Shown: piece after piece, positions 17,193 through 25,915 of the stretch
Layout: each line of letters begins with the position of its first letter
Numbering within the stretch: the first letter of the stretch is position 1
Source: Paraburkholderia phenazinium
GTDB taxonomy: Bacteria; Pseudomonadota; Gammaproteobacteria; Burkholderiales; Burkholderiaceae
Assembly (NCBI RefSeq): GCF_900141745.1
Contig: NZ_FSRM01000001.1
Coordinates: 3,348,001-3,412,000, forward strand
Direction of reading: 5' to 3'
DNA length: 64,000 nt
Position numbers and translations under genes: made by a program
Notes under the pieces: generated by a model
Told to the model about the DNA's origin: nothing
Databases searched by the model: none
Seen by the model: the letters and a program-made list of their open reading frames with translations, nothing else

Positions 17193-18825
17193 GTCCCGAC
17201 GCGACGGCCGTCAGCAACTCAGGCTCTTCGCGCGGCGTACGCAACTCCGCTTCCGGCAACGAAAGATAGAAAGTCGTGCCGACCCCTTCGGTCGACTCCG
17301 CCCATACGCGGCCCCCATGCCGCTCGACCACCCGGCGCACTAGCGCCAGCCCAATCCCCTCGCCGGTCGCGACGTTGCCGTGCAAGCGCTGAAAAGCGTT
17401 GAACAGGCGCGGTATCGCGACGGCCGGAATGCCAAGTCCGTTGTCTCTCACATAGAAAATGCGCAACGAATGCACGCCGGGCGGCGATGGCGTCGTACCG
17501 ATTTCGACACGTCCTTCGCGCGCCGGATCGAGGTAGTTGATCGCGTTACCCACCAGATTCGCGAAGACCTGCTCAAGCGCGGTCGGATCGCCCCACACCG
17601 ACGGCAGATCATGAACCAACACGCGCGCGCGCTTCGACCTGATCGACACCTGCATCGCGTCGATCACCCGCTGCACGATATCGCGCACCCGCACCTGCTG
17701 ACGGCGGTACTCCACCCGTCCAACGCGCGAGAGCCGCAACAGCGCGTCGATGATATGCGAGGCCCGCAGCACGGCGGTTTGCAGGTAATGCAAAGCCTCA
17801 CCGATGTCTTCGTCCACCAGCCGTTCGATATGCTGCCGCCGCTCAGGCGTGAGCGACGACTGCCGCACCGCGGCGCGCAGATCGTCGCACGCATGAATCA
17901 GTTCTTTCGAAAAGCCCTGCAGGTTGACGAGCGGCGCGCGCAGATCGTGCGACACGCTGTAGATGAACATCTCGTTTTCCTGGGTCTGCTGACGCAGCGT
18001 CTCGTTGATGGCCGCCAGTTCATTGGCGCGGCGCGCGAGGTCGGACTGGAAGCGCGCCTGGATGCGCTCCGCCTCGAGCAGGCGTCGGCTGGTTTCATGC
18101 AACGTCTGATCGAGCCGGGCGACCTCGTCGGAGCCGGAGTCGACCGGCGCCAGCGGCTCGTTGCTGGCCAGCCGGCCCGCGTTGTCCGACAGCAGCGCGA
18201 GGCGCCCGCGCACGCCGCGCGTAAAGAGCCACACAGCTAGCGCGACAAACAGCAGCGAACCGAGCACGGCAACCAGTACCAGCACCTGTTGCCGTTCACG
18301 CGTCGCTTCGGCCTCCGTAGAACGCTGCACATCGAGGAGACGTTCTTCGTTCTGGAATGCCGCGACCTGGGCGCGGAAGCGATCGAGCACGTCGGTACTC
18401 GCCAGCTCGCTGAAACGCTCGACGACGTCACGCCGGCGCCCCGAGCGCAACAGGTCCTGGACCCGGTCCGACCACTGCCGGTAGGCCTGCACCGATTGGC
18501 GGATTTGCTCAGTGCGCTCGACCTGGGCCGGATTGTCGGCGACCAGATCGTTCAACTGGTCGATGCGCCTGTCGATATCCATCCACAGCGCCACGGGCGT
18601 CGTGACGTCGACGCTGTTGCTGAGAACAGCCCCGCGCAGCCGCACCGACTCAAGCAACACCGGCTCCAGAATCGCCGAGGTCTGGCGCAGGACGTCCTCG
18701 CTATGGGCCGCCCAGCGCTCTTCCTGGGTGGTGTCCACCTGTGCCTTCACCAGCGCCGAGAGCAGCGCAAGCTCGAACACGGCCGGAATCGCGATCAGCA
18801 ACAGCCCTTTGGTTGTCAGTCTCAT
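17179..18825 (-). CDS. orphan membrane sensor histidine kinase
   Basis: A 548-residue kinase. An N-terminal membrane helix (residues about 8-28) and a second (about 192-215) bracket a helical extracytoplasmic CHASE3-like sensor. A HAMP-like linker and coiled coil follow, then the HisKA domain with the phosphoaccepting His in SVSHDLRAPL, and a HATPase domain with N-box (NLVGNAINY), G1 (DNGLGI) and G2 (GEGIGLALV). The overall plan resembles phytochrome-type kinases that phosphorylate separate response regulators. No response regulator gene is in the window. It converges with the small membrane protein gene. Confidence 0.9.
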   Translation of the reverse strand: MRLTTKGLLLIAIPAVFELALLSALVKAQVDTTQEERWAAHSEDVLRQTSAILEPVLLESVRLRGAVLSNSVDVTTPVALWMDIDRRIDQLNDLVADNPAQVERTEQIRQSVQAYRQWSDRVQDLLRSGRRRDVVERFSELASTDVLDRFRAQVAAFQNEERLLDVQRSTEAEATRERQQVLVLVAVLGSLLFVALAVWLFTRGVRGRLALLSDNAGRLASNEPLAPVDSGSDEVARLDQTLHETSRRLLEAERIQARFQSDLARRANELAAINETLRQQTQENEMFIYSVSHDLRAPLVNLQGFSKELIHACDDLRAAVRQSSLTPERRQHIERLVDEDIGEALHYLQTAVLRASHIIDALLRLSRVGRVEYRRQQVRVRDIVQRVIDAMQVSIRSKRARVLVHDLPSVWGDPTALEQVFANLVGNAINYLDPAREGRVEIGTTPSPPGVHSLRIFYVRDNGLGIPAVAIPRLFNAFQRLHGNVATGEGIGLALVRRVVERHGGRVWAESTEGVGTTFYLSLPEAELRTPREEPELLTAVASGLSMR

Positions 18826-19186
18826 GCGTACGCGCAGTAGTTCGAGAGCCCGGCAGGCCGCGCTGGGGACGGTACATTATGTCGGCGTTTTGCGTAGTTG
18901 ACAAAGGCCGTCAATACGACGAGCCGCCAGGCAGCGTGGGAAGACCCGAAAGACGCGCGGGGCGTGACAAATCCATGCAAGTGGCATGAACGGCCCGGCG
19001 GAACCCGGCGCCCCCACCTGTCCCCACATGAGCGCGGCAATGATAAAATTGCGCGCTGGAGATGGCATTCTCCCTTAACCGCCCACGTGGGGCTGATGAT
19101 GCCTGTTTGCCCGGATGTCTGCGGACGCAGCCGCGTCTGCGCTCATTCCGGTTTTGTCGACATTCCGACTTTGCCAGGCGTCTTCC
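18826..19186. other. intergenic region carrying the fluoride riboswitch leader
   Basis: The first 200 bases hold the promoter region of the histidine kinase (minus strand). TAAAAT at 19044-19049 is a fair -10 box that would start a transcript at about 19056, exactly at the riboswitch. A GC-rich hairpin at 19121-19140 lies between the riboswitch and the fluC start. Confidence 0.5.
19055..19107 (+). ncRNA. fluoride (crcB-motif) riboswitch
   Basis: The conserved pieces of the crcB RNA motif appear in order: GGAGATGGCATTCTCC as the first stem-loop from 19058, the AACCGCC strand, a short stem-loop, and CTGATGATGCCT closing the pseudoknot near 19104. It sits 80 bases before the start of fluC, a known target of this riboswitch class. 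Fluoride binding should turn on expression. The hairpin at 19121-19140 (GCGGACGC/GCGTCTGC) may be part of the switch. Confidence 0.9.
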
Positions 19187-19567
19187 ATGTATTGGTCCAT
19201 TTTGGCTGTGGGTATCGGCGGTGCATTGGGTTCGTTGTTCCGCTGGTTCCTCGGTATCCGTCTGAACGCGGTATTTCCCCTTCTCCCTCTCGGCACCCTT
19301 GCCGCTAATGTGATTGCCGGATACGTGATCGGCGTGGCCGTGGCCTTCTTCGGCCGCTGGCCGGGGCTGGCGCCCGAGTGGCGCCTGTTCGTGATCACCG
19401 GATTGATGGGCGGCCTGTCCACCTTCTCCACCTTCTCCGCCGAGGTGGTGCAGCGCATGCAGGAGGGACGCTTCGGCTGGGCCGCCAGCGAGATCGCCAT
19501 CCACGTCGCAGCTTCTCTGCTAATGACGATTCTCGGAATCGCAACGGTATCGCTCGTGTCACGCTAG
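19187..19567 (+). CDS. fluC: fluoride channel FluC (CrcB)
   Basis: A 126-residue protein with four membrane helices, the length usual for FluC. The signature [10 protein letters not shown] is present near residue 75 and the conserved [11 protein letters not shown] segment near residue 37. It forms a dual-topology dimer that exports fluoride down its gradient and so detoxifies the cell. The fluoride riboswitch upstream explains regulation. The ATG at 19187 gives the normal N-terminus; upstream in-frame starts run into the riboswitch. No eriC-type fluoride antiporter or enolase gene is nearby. Confidence 0.95.
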   Translation: MYWSILAVGIGGALGSLFRWFLGIRLNAVFPLLPLGTLAANVIAGYVIGVAVAFFGRWPGLAPEWRLFVITGLMGGLSTFSTFSAEVVQRMQEGRFGWAASEIAIHVAASLLMTILGIATVSLVSR

Positions 19568-19721
19568 GCCGTACTGGGTCAACGCAAGCACGGTCAAGCC
19601 TCCCCACCGCAATCGCGCAGTGAAATGCATTGCGCATAACACCTCTTGCATACTGCAGAGCCGCGTCCCTAAGGGACGTCTACGGCCGCGTCTGGGCACA
19701 CGCCAATCCTTACTGCGTGGA

Positions 19722-19755
19722 CGAAAAAAAAGGCGCCACGTTGCCGTGGCGCCTT
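19722..19755 (-). terminator. Rho-independent terminator on the minus strand
   Basis: An 11-bp perfect stem (AAGGCGCCACG with CGTGGCGCCTT, four-base loop). Read on the minus strand it is followed by a run of seven to eight T. Read on the plus strand it is followed by A. No minus-strand protein gene ends here, so it may end a small RNA. Confidence 0.8.
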
Positions 19756-20116
19756 AAAAAGTTCTAGCCATTCCGAGGGCCGTGCTAGAACCTGAGAGAG
19801 GGGACTCGAAAGTGCCGCCGGCTGACGCCAGGCAGGTGTTCCATGCCGGAACGCCTTGCGGGCGCGGGCGTTGCTGTCACAGCAGCGCGGCCCAACCGTC
19901 GGGCGCAAGCCATGCGCGCGCCTTCCTTTCGAAATGAGATTCCATTTTTTACGGTTATGCTGACTAAGTCAAGCAAAATCTTACTGATTGGCAATCTGTC
20001 AAGTGTGTCCTTCTATTACAATGAATTATCGGATGAAATGGGGTCAGCGTGCATCGTTATGGTGCAGGTTCGGTGCTGCCGCCCATGGTTCGGCAAGGCA
20101 GTACAAGTTCGCAAAT

Positions 20117-20131
20117 TGAAATGATGTTTCA
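20117..20131. promoter_or_regulatory. candidate operator before the IclR gene
   Basis: TGAAA and TTTCA arms surround five bases (TGATG) just upstream of the chosen IclR start. IclR proteins commonly bind such inverted repeats and control their own promoters, so autoregulation is a reasonable inference. If translation starts earlier the site would lie inside the coding sequence. Confidence 0.35.
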
Positions 20132-20141
20132 TAAAAATGAG

Positions 20142-20978
20142 ATGACGCACGAATCCAAGCCCCCACGCGGTACCGAGGCCGCCAAAGAGAAAGATGGCTC
20201 AGGAGACGAAGTTACCGCACTTGCCCGCGGCCTCACTGTGCTGCGTTGCATCGCGGCCGCGGACGCGCCGCTCAGCAACCGTGAACTGACCGAACTCACC
20301 GGTATTCCCAAGCCAACCGTTTCGCGCATCACTGCGACGCTTGTCAGCGCGGGTTTTCTGTTTCGCCTGCAGGACAGCGAACGCTTCGTCCTCACCTCTT
20401 CCGTACTGGAGCTAAGCAACGGCTTTCTGCGCAACTTCGATATTCGCGCCCGCTCGCGGCCGTTCCTGATCGAACTCGCCGAGCGCACATCGTTGTCCGT
20501 CCATCTGGCGGTGCGCGACCGGCTCGACATGGTCGTCATCGACGCCATCAAACCGCGTTCCGCGGTGCTGGTGTCGCGCCTCGAGGTCGGCTCTCGGATG
20601 AACCTGAGCCGCACCGCCGTGGGCCGCGCCTATCTCGCCGTGCTGACGGAACCCGAGCGCGAGAAACTGCTGCTGGGATTGCAGGCTGCCGAGGGCGACG
20701 ACTGGGGGCATATTAGCAATCGCCTCCAGCAGGCGCTGCAGGAAACGGCGGCTCACGGTTTCGCGATTGCAACCGGTGAATGGCACGACGGATTGAATGC
20801 CATCGCAGCCGGCTTCATCGGCCCATCGGGCGAGCGCTACGCGGTCAATTGCGGTGGCTCTGCCCACCAGTGTCCGCGCGACTGGCTGATGACACGCGCC
20901 GCCCCGCTGCTACTCGAATGCATTTCCAGAATCGCCCTCGAGATTGGCGGCACGCCAGGACGACGCCTCGATACCTGA
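20142..20978 (+). CDS. IclR-family transcriptional regulator
   Basis: A 278-residue regulator. The winged helix-turn-helix lies at about residues 25-80 (SNRELTELTGIPKPTVSRITATL) and the IclR effector domain follows to about residue 265, with the MNLSRTAVGRAYLA segment. The open frame reaches back to a GTG at 20049; I choose the ATG at 20142 (MTHESKPP) because the preceding residues look unlike family N-termini, but ATGs at 20121-20124 cannot be excluded. No catabolic gene is adjacent, so the target is unclear; the mdtABC operon begins 393 bases downstream. Confidence 0.88.
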   Translation: MTHESKPPRGTEAAKEKDGSGDEVTALARGLTVLRCIAAADAPLSNRELTELTGIPKPTVSRITATLVSAGFLFRLQDSERFVLTSSVLELSNGFLRNFDIRARSRPFLIELAERTSLSVHLAVRDRLDMVVIDAIKPRSAVLVSRLEVGSRMNLSRTAVGRAYLAVLTEPEREKLLLGLQAAEGDDWGHISNRLQQALQETAAHGFAIATGEWHDGLNAIAAGFIGPSGERYAVNCGGSAHQCPRDWLMTRAAPLLLECISRIALEIGGTPGRRLDT

Positions 20979-21371
20979 CGCGCTCCCGGGACCATCGTCC
21001 TGACGCCCCACCGGCGCGCTGCGGACCCGTATCACATGCAGCGGCCCGAGGGGTGTAACGCACGTAACCAATCGAAAAATACACCACTAGACGGTAGCGA
21101 AGCCAGGGACGTAGGATCATGCTTTCGCGAAGCTTGCTGCGTGCGACCCGCGGCATCCAGACAAGGAGCAACGAGTTCGATACGGCAGGTTTCACCACCC
21201 GCCTGACGATCGCATATCAGTCACGTATCGATCTCGCAACGGTCCCAATCACGGTCACGTAACGGCTTTGCATCAAGATCCTTTTCCCGCGTTTCGCGTC
21301 GTCCCGCGCAGAACCTCTGCGTTGTATTTCGCACGCCTGCCTAACTCCACGCCAGCCACCTGATCGAATCG
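20979..21371. other. intergenic region before mdtA, nothing specific seen
   Basis: About 390 bases. No gene is supported on either strand, and I see no strong hairpin or palindrome. It should contain the promoter of mdtABC, but I cannot place it with confidence. Confidence 0.4.
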
Positions 21372-22760
21372 ATGGACGAACAACAAAAGCATCCGGAAAC
21401 TTCACGCACATCCGCCCCGGCTCAGCAGCCGTCTGGCGCGACCAGCCAGTCGGGAAGCCGTGGCAAACGGCATCGGGGACGCACGATCGGCCTGATCGTC
21501 GCCGCGCTCGTCGTCGTGGGCATCGTGGTGTGGCGCTGGCATCCGTGGGGCGGCGCCCCGGCCGGCGGTGCGAGCGCGCAAAGCGAAGGGGGCGGCCGTC
21601 ACGGCCGTGGTGGTGCTGGCGCGTTCGCCAACCAGCCGCAACCGGTGCACGTGGCAACGGCGACGCAAGGCGACATGCCTGTGGTGCTGACCGCGCTCGG
21701 CACGGTCACGCCGCTCGCTACCGTGACCGTACAGACCCAGTTGAGCGGTACGCTGCAAACGGTGGCGTTCCAGGAAGGCCAGATGGTCAAGAAGGACGAC
21801 CTGCTCGCGCAGATCGACCCACGTCCCTATCAGATCTCGCTTGAAAACGCCCAGGGCGCGCTGGCGCGCGACCAGGCGCTGCTGCAGACCGCGCGCCTCG
21901 ACCTGAAACGCTATCAGACACTGCTTGCGCAGGATTCGATCGCAAGCCAGCAGGTCGACACGCAGGCGTCGCTGGTGCAGCAATACATCGGCACCGTCAA
22001 GTCGGATCAGGCCAACATTGACACCTACAAGCTCGACCTGATCTACGCGCGCATCACGGCGCCCGTGTCGGGTCGCGTGGGTCTGCGCCAGGTCGACCCG
22101 GGCAACTACGTCACGCCCAACCTGACCAACGGCCTTGTCGTGATCACGCAACTGCAGCCGATCAGCGTGATCTTTACAGTCTCCGAAGACAGCTTGCCGC
22201 AGATCATGAAGCAGGTGCAAGCGGGCGCCAAGCTGTCGGTGACAGCCTACGACCGCAGCAACACCACATCGCTCGCAACCGGCGCGCTGGAGACGCTCGA
22301 CAACCAGATCGACACCACCACCGGCACGCTCAAACTGCGCGCCATGTTCAACAACCCGGACAACCTGCTGTTCCCCAACCAGTTCGTCAACGCGCGCCTA
22401 CTAGTGAATACGATTCACGACGCCGTGATCGTGCCGACTTCGGCTGTGCTGAACGGTTCGATGGGCCAGTTCGTCTATGTCGTGCAGCCCGACAATACGG
22501 TGACGGTGCGCCAGGTCAAGACCGGCCCGGTCGACGGTGAACGCACCAGCATCGCCTCCGGCCTGCAAGCGGGCGAACGCATCGTGATCGACGGCTCCGA
22601 CCGCCTCAAGGAAGGTGCGAAGATCACCATTCCGGCCGACCGTCCGCTCGGCGCCTCCGGTGGACGCGGCGCCTCGGGCGCGCACGGTGCGTCGGCCCCA
22701 TGGGGTGCTTCTGGCGCGCACCAGCATCATCACAGACACGCGGCGCAAGCTTCGGAATAA
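21372..22760 (+). CDS. mdtA: RND efflux membrane fusion protein (MdtA/MuxA type)
   Basis: A 462-residue periplasmic adaptor. A single N-terminal membrane helix (about residues 38-57, after a Lys/Arg-rich stretch) anchors it. The biotinyl-lipoyl halves (VQTQLSGTLQTVAFQEGQMVKKDDLLAQID and the later APVSGRVGLRQVDPGNYV region), a helical hairpin and beta-barrel domains follow in order. It should link the MdtB/MdtC pump to an outer-membrane channel. Odd: the last 40 residues are a Gly/Ala/Ser repeat (GASG, GAHGAS) ending in a His-rich cluster (HQHHHRH). First gene of the operon, 17 bases before mdtB. Confidence 0.93.
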   Translation: MDEQQKHPETSRTSAPAQQPSGATSQSGSRGKRHRGRTIGLIVAALVVVGIVVWRWHPWGGAPAGGASAQSEGGGRHGRGGAGAFANQPQPVHVATATQGDMPVVLTALGTVTPLATVTVQTQLSGTLQTVAFQEGQMVKKDDLLAQIDPRPYQISLENAQGALARDQALLQTARLDLKRYQTLLAQDSIASQQVDTQASLVQQYIGTVKSDQANIDTYKLDLIYARITAPVSGRVGLRQVDPGNYVTPNLTNGLVVITQLQPISVIFTVSEDSLPQIMKQVQAGAKLSVTAYDRSNTTSLATGALETLDNQIDTTTGTLKLRAMFNNPDNLLFPNQFVNARLLVNTIHDAVIVPTSAVLNGSMGQFVYVVQPDNTVTVRQVKTGPVDGERTSIASGLQAGERIVIDGSDRLKEGAKITIPADRPLGASGGRGASGAHGASAPWGASGAHQHHHRHAAQASE

Positions 22761-22777
22761 AGGCTGACTGAACCCGC

Positions 22778-25700
22778 ATGAATCCATCCCGCGCCTTTAT
22801 TCTGCGCCCGGTCGGCACCGCCCTTCTGATGGCGGCGATCATGCTGGTCGGGCTTGTCGCGCTGCACTTCCTGCCGCTCTCGGCGTTGCCGGAAGTCGAC
22901 TATCCGACCATCCAGGTGCAGACCTTCTATCCGGGCGCGAGTCCGGATGTGATGACATCCTCGGTCACCGCGCCGCTCGAGCGGCAGTTCGGACAGATGC
23001 CGTCGTTGAATCAGATGTCGTCGCAAAGCTCAGCGGGTTCCTCGATCATCACGCTGCAGTTCAGCCTCGACCTGCCGCTCGATATCGCCGAGCAGGAGGT
23101 TCAGGCCGCCATCAACGCAGCGGGCAACCTGCTGCCGTCCGACCTGCCCGCGCCGCCGATCTACGCCAAGGTCAACCCGGCCGACGCGCCGATCATCACG
23201 CTCGCGCTCACTTCGCCCACCATGCCGTTGACGCAGGTGCAGGACCTGGCCGACACGCGTCTTGCACAGAAGATCTCGCAGGTGGCGGGCGTGGGTCTCG
23301 TGAGCCTGTCCGGCGGCCAGCGCCCTGCTGTACGGATTCAGGCCAATCCGCGCGCACTGGCTGCGTATGGCCTGAATCTGGACGATCTGCGCACCACCAT
23401 TTCGAACCTGAACGTCAATACGCCGAAGGGCAATTTCGACGGTCCGACGCGCGCCTACACGATCAACGCTAACGACCAGCTGACTGATGCCGACGCCTAC
23501 AAGAGCGCGGTGATCGCCTACAAGAACGGCCGGCCGGTGATGCTGACGGATGTCGCCAGCATCGTGCAGGGCGCGGAAAACACCAAGCTCGGCGCGTGGG
23601 TGGACTCGACGCCGGCCATCATCCTGAACGTGCAGCGCCAGCCGGGCGCGAACGTGATCCAGGTGGTCGACAGTATCAAGGCGCTGCTGCCTCAGTTGCA
23701 GGAGTCGTTGCCGGCTGCACTCAACGTGCGGATCGTCACTGACCGGACCACCACGATCCGCGCCTCGGTGCGCGACGTGCAGTTCGAACTGCTGATGTCG
23801 GTGGTGCTGGTGGTGCTGGTGATGTATCTGTTCCTCGCCAATGTCTACGCGACCATCATCCCGAGCCTGTCCGTGCCGCTCTCGCTGATCGGCACGCTGG
23901 CGGTGATGTATCTGTGCGGTTTCTCGCTCGACAACCTCTCGCTGATGGCGCTCACCATCGCGACCGGCTTCGTGGTCGACGACGCCATCGTGATGATCGA
24001 GAACATTGCGCGCTACGTCGAAGAAGGCGAGACGGCGCTCGAAGCAGCGCTCAAGGGCTCGAAGCAGATCGGCTTCACGATCATTTCGTTGACGGTGTCG
24101 CTGATCGCCGTGCTGATTCCGCTGCTGTTCATGGGCGACGTGGTGGGACGTCTGTTCCACGAGTTCGCCATCACGCTGGCCGTGACCATCGTGATCTCGG
24201 CGGTCGTATCGCTCACGCTCGTGCCGATGATGTGCGCGAAGCTGCTGCGTCACACGCCGCCGAAGGAAGCGCACCGCTTCGAAACCAAAGCGCACGCCTT
24301 TATCGATTACATCATCGCGCGCTATGCCGTCGCGCTGACGTGGGTGCTGAACCGCGAGGGCGCCACGCTGTTTGTCGCCGTGCTCACGCTGGTGCTGACG
24401 GCCGTGCTGTACGTCTTTATCCCGAAAGGCTTCTTCCCGGTTCAGGACACCGGCGTGATCCAGGCGATTACCCAGGCGCCGCAGTCGGTCTCATACGAAT
24501 CGATGGCGCAGCGCCAGCAGGAGCTGGCCGCGCAGATCCTGAAGAATCCGGATGTGGAGAGCCTGACCTCGTTCATCGGCGTGGACGGCAACAACATCAC
24601 GCTGAACAGCGGCCGCATGCTGATCAACCTGAAGCCGCGCGACGACCGCAGTCACACCGCGAGCGACGTGATCCGGCAACTGCAAAAGGACGTCGCGCAC
24701 ATTCCCGGCGCGTCGCTGTTCATGCAGCCGGTGCAGGACCTGACGATCGATGCGACGGTCAGCCCCACGCAGTATCAGTTCATGCTGACCGATCCGAACA
24801 TCAACGAGTTTACGAGCTGGGTGCCCAAGCTGGTCGAGCGTCTGAAGCAGGCGCCGGAACTCGCGGACGTCGCCACTGACCTGCAGGCGAACGGTGAATC
24901 GGTCTTTGTGCAGATCGACCGCGCCACTGCCTCGCGCTACGGCATTACCCCGGCCACCGTCGACAACGCGTTATACGACGCGTTCGGCCAGCGCATCGTC
25001 TCGACGATCTTCACGCAGTCGAACCAGTACCGCGTGATTCTCGAGGCGGAGCCTAAGGTCCAGCACTACGCCGATTCGCTGAACGCGATCTACCTGCCCT
25101 CCTCCACGTCGACGACCGGCCAGGTGCAGTTATCGTCCATCGCGAAGTTCATCGAGCAGCCTGCGCCGTTGCTCGTCACCCACCTGAGCCAATTCCCGGC
25201 CACCACCGTGTCGTTCAACCTCGCGCCGGGTGCGTCGCTGGGTGCGGCCGTCAAGGCGATCAATCAGGCAGAGAAGGACGTGGGCCTGCCGGCCTCGTTC
25301 CAGACCCGCTTCCAGGGCGCGGCGCTGGCGTTTCAGGCGTCGCTCGCGAACGAGCTGTTCCTGATCCTCGCGGCAATCGTCACGATGTATATCGTGCTGG
25401 GCGTGCTGTACGAGAGCTTCATCCATCCGATCACGATTCTTTCGACGCTGCCGTCGGCCGGCGTCGGTGCGTTGCTGGCGCTGTTGATCACCGGACATGA
25501 CCTCGACATCATCGGCATCATCGGCATCGTGCTGCTGATCGGTATCGTGAAGAAGAACGCCATCATGATGATCGACTTCGCGCTCGAAGCGGAACGCGAA
25601 CAGGGCAAGCCGCCTCGCGAGGCGATCTACCAGGCCTGTCTGCTACGTTTCCGCCCGATCCTGATGACGACCATGGCGGCACTGCTCGGTGCCCTGCCGC

Positions 25701-25912
25701 TGATGCTCGGCACCGGCGCGGGTTCAGAACTGCGCCGTCCGCTCGGGATTGCGATTGCCGGCGGCCTGATCGTGAGCCAGTTGCTGACGCTGTTCACGAC
25801 ACCGGTGATCTATCTCGGATTCGACTCGCTGGCGCGACGCGTGCGGGCCCGTTTCCACCACGACGATCCCGGCCACAACGCACCGCCGCCCGCCACGGAT
25901 GCGGGGAACTGA
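22778..25912 (+). CDS. mdtB: RND multidrug efflux pump subunit MdtB (MuxB type)
   Basis: A 1044-residue RND transporter, normal length for the family, with twelve membrane helices and two large periplasmic loops. The proton-relay Asp pair is present in the fourth helix ([13 protein letters not shown]), and the second repeat shows the [11 protein letters not shown] helix. MdtB and MdtC together form a heterotrimeric pump that exports drugs and bile-salt-like compounds with MdtA. The start [11 protein letters not shown] is typical. Its stop is three bases from the mdtC start, so the subunits are translated together. Confidence 0.95.
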   Translation: MNPSRAFILRPVGTALLMAAIMLVGLVALHFLPLSALPEVDYPTIQVQTFYPGASPDVMTSSVTAPLERQFGQMPSLNQMSSQSSAGSSIITLQFSLDLPLDIAEQEVQAAINAAGNLLPSDLPAPPIYAKVNPADAPIITLALTSPTMPLTQVQDLADTRLAQKISQVAGVGLVSLSGGQRPAVRIQANPRALAAYGLNLDDLRTTISNLNVNTPKGNFDGPTRAYTINANDQLTDADAYKSAVIAYKNGRPVMLTDVASIVQGAENTKLGAWVDSTPAIILNVQRQPGANVIQVVDSIKALLPQLQESLPAALNVRIVTDRTTTIRASVRDVQFELLMSVVLVVLVMYLFLANVYATIIPSLSVPLSLIGTLAVMYLCGFSLDNLSLMALTIATGFVVDDAIVMIENIARYVEEGETALEAALKGSKQIGFTIISLTVSLIAVLIPLLFMGDVVGRLFHEFAITLAVTIVISAVVSLTLVPMMCAKLLRHTPPKEAHRFETKAHAFIDYIIARYAVALTWVLNREGATLFVAVLTLVLTAVLYVFIPKGFFPVQDTGVIQAITQAPQSVSYESMAQRQQELAAQILKNPDVESLTSFIGVDGNNITLNSGRMLINLKPRDDRSHTASDVIRQLQKDVAHIPGASLFMQPVQDLTIDATVSPTQYQFMLTDPNINEFTSWVPKLVERLKQAPELADVATDLQANGESVFVQIDRATASRYGITPATVDNALYDAFGQRIVSTIFTQSNQYRVILEAEPKVQHYADSLNAIYLPSSTSTTGQVQLSSIAKFIEQPAPLLVTHLSQFPATTVSFNLAPGASLGAAVKAINQAEKDVGLPASFQTRFQGAALAFQASLANELFLILAAIVTMYIVLGVLYESFIHPITILSTLPSAGVGALLALLITGHDLDIIGIIGIVLLIGIVKKNAIMMIDFALEAEREQGKPPREAIYQACLLRFRPILMTTMAALLGALPLMLGTGAGSELRRPLGIAIAGGLIVSQLLTLFTTPVIYLGFDSLARRVRARFHHDDPGHNAPPPATDAGN

Positions 25913-25915
25913 GCG

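Larger units (their letters stand above)
19568..20141. other. intergenic region with a minus-strand terminator and hairpin
   Basis: About 570 bases without a convincing protein gene on either strand. It holds a strong minus-strand terminator (19722-19755), a perfect 8-bp inverted repeat (GTTCTAGC 19761-19768, GCTAGAAC 19784-19791) just before it, an A/T-rich stretch at 19940-20040 that could hold promoters, and a palindrome at 20117-20131 before the IclR gene. Confidence 0.5.

Noticed and set aside
19780..19825. tRNA-like 3' end (TTCGAGTCCC on the minus strand)
   Set aside because: The T-loop-like string has no pairing five-base stem around it, no acceptor stem and no anticodon arm upstream.
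19780..19830. Glycine riboswitch resemblance (CTCTCAGG on the minus strand)
   Set aside because: Only this eight-base piece matches; the following CAAAAGGAC part and the paired stems of the aptamer are missing.
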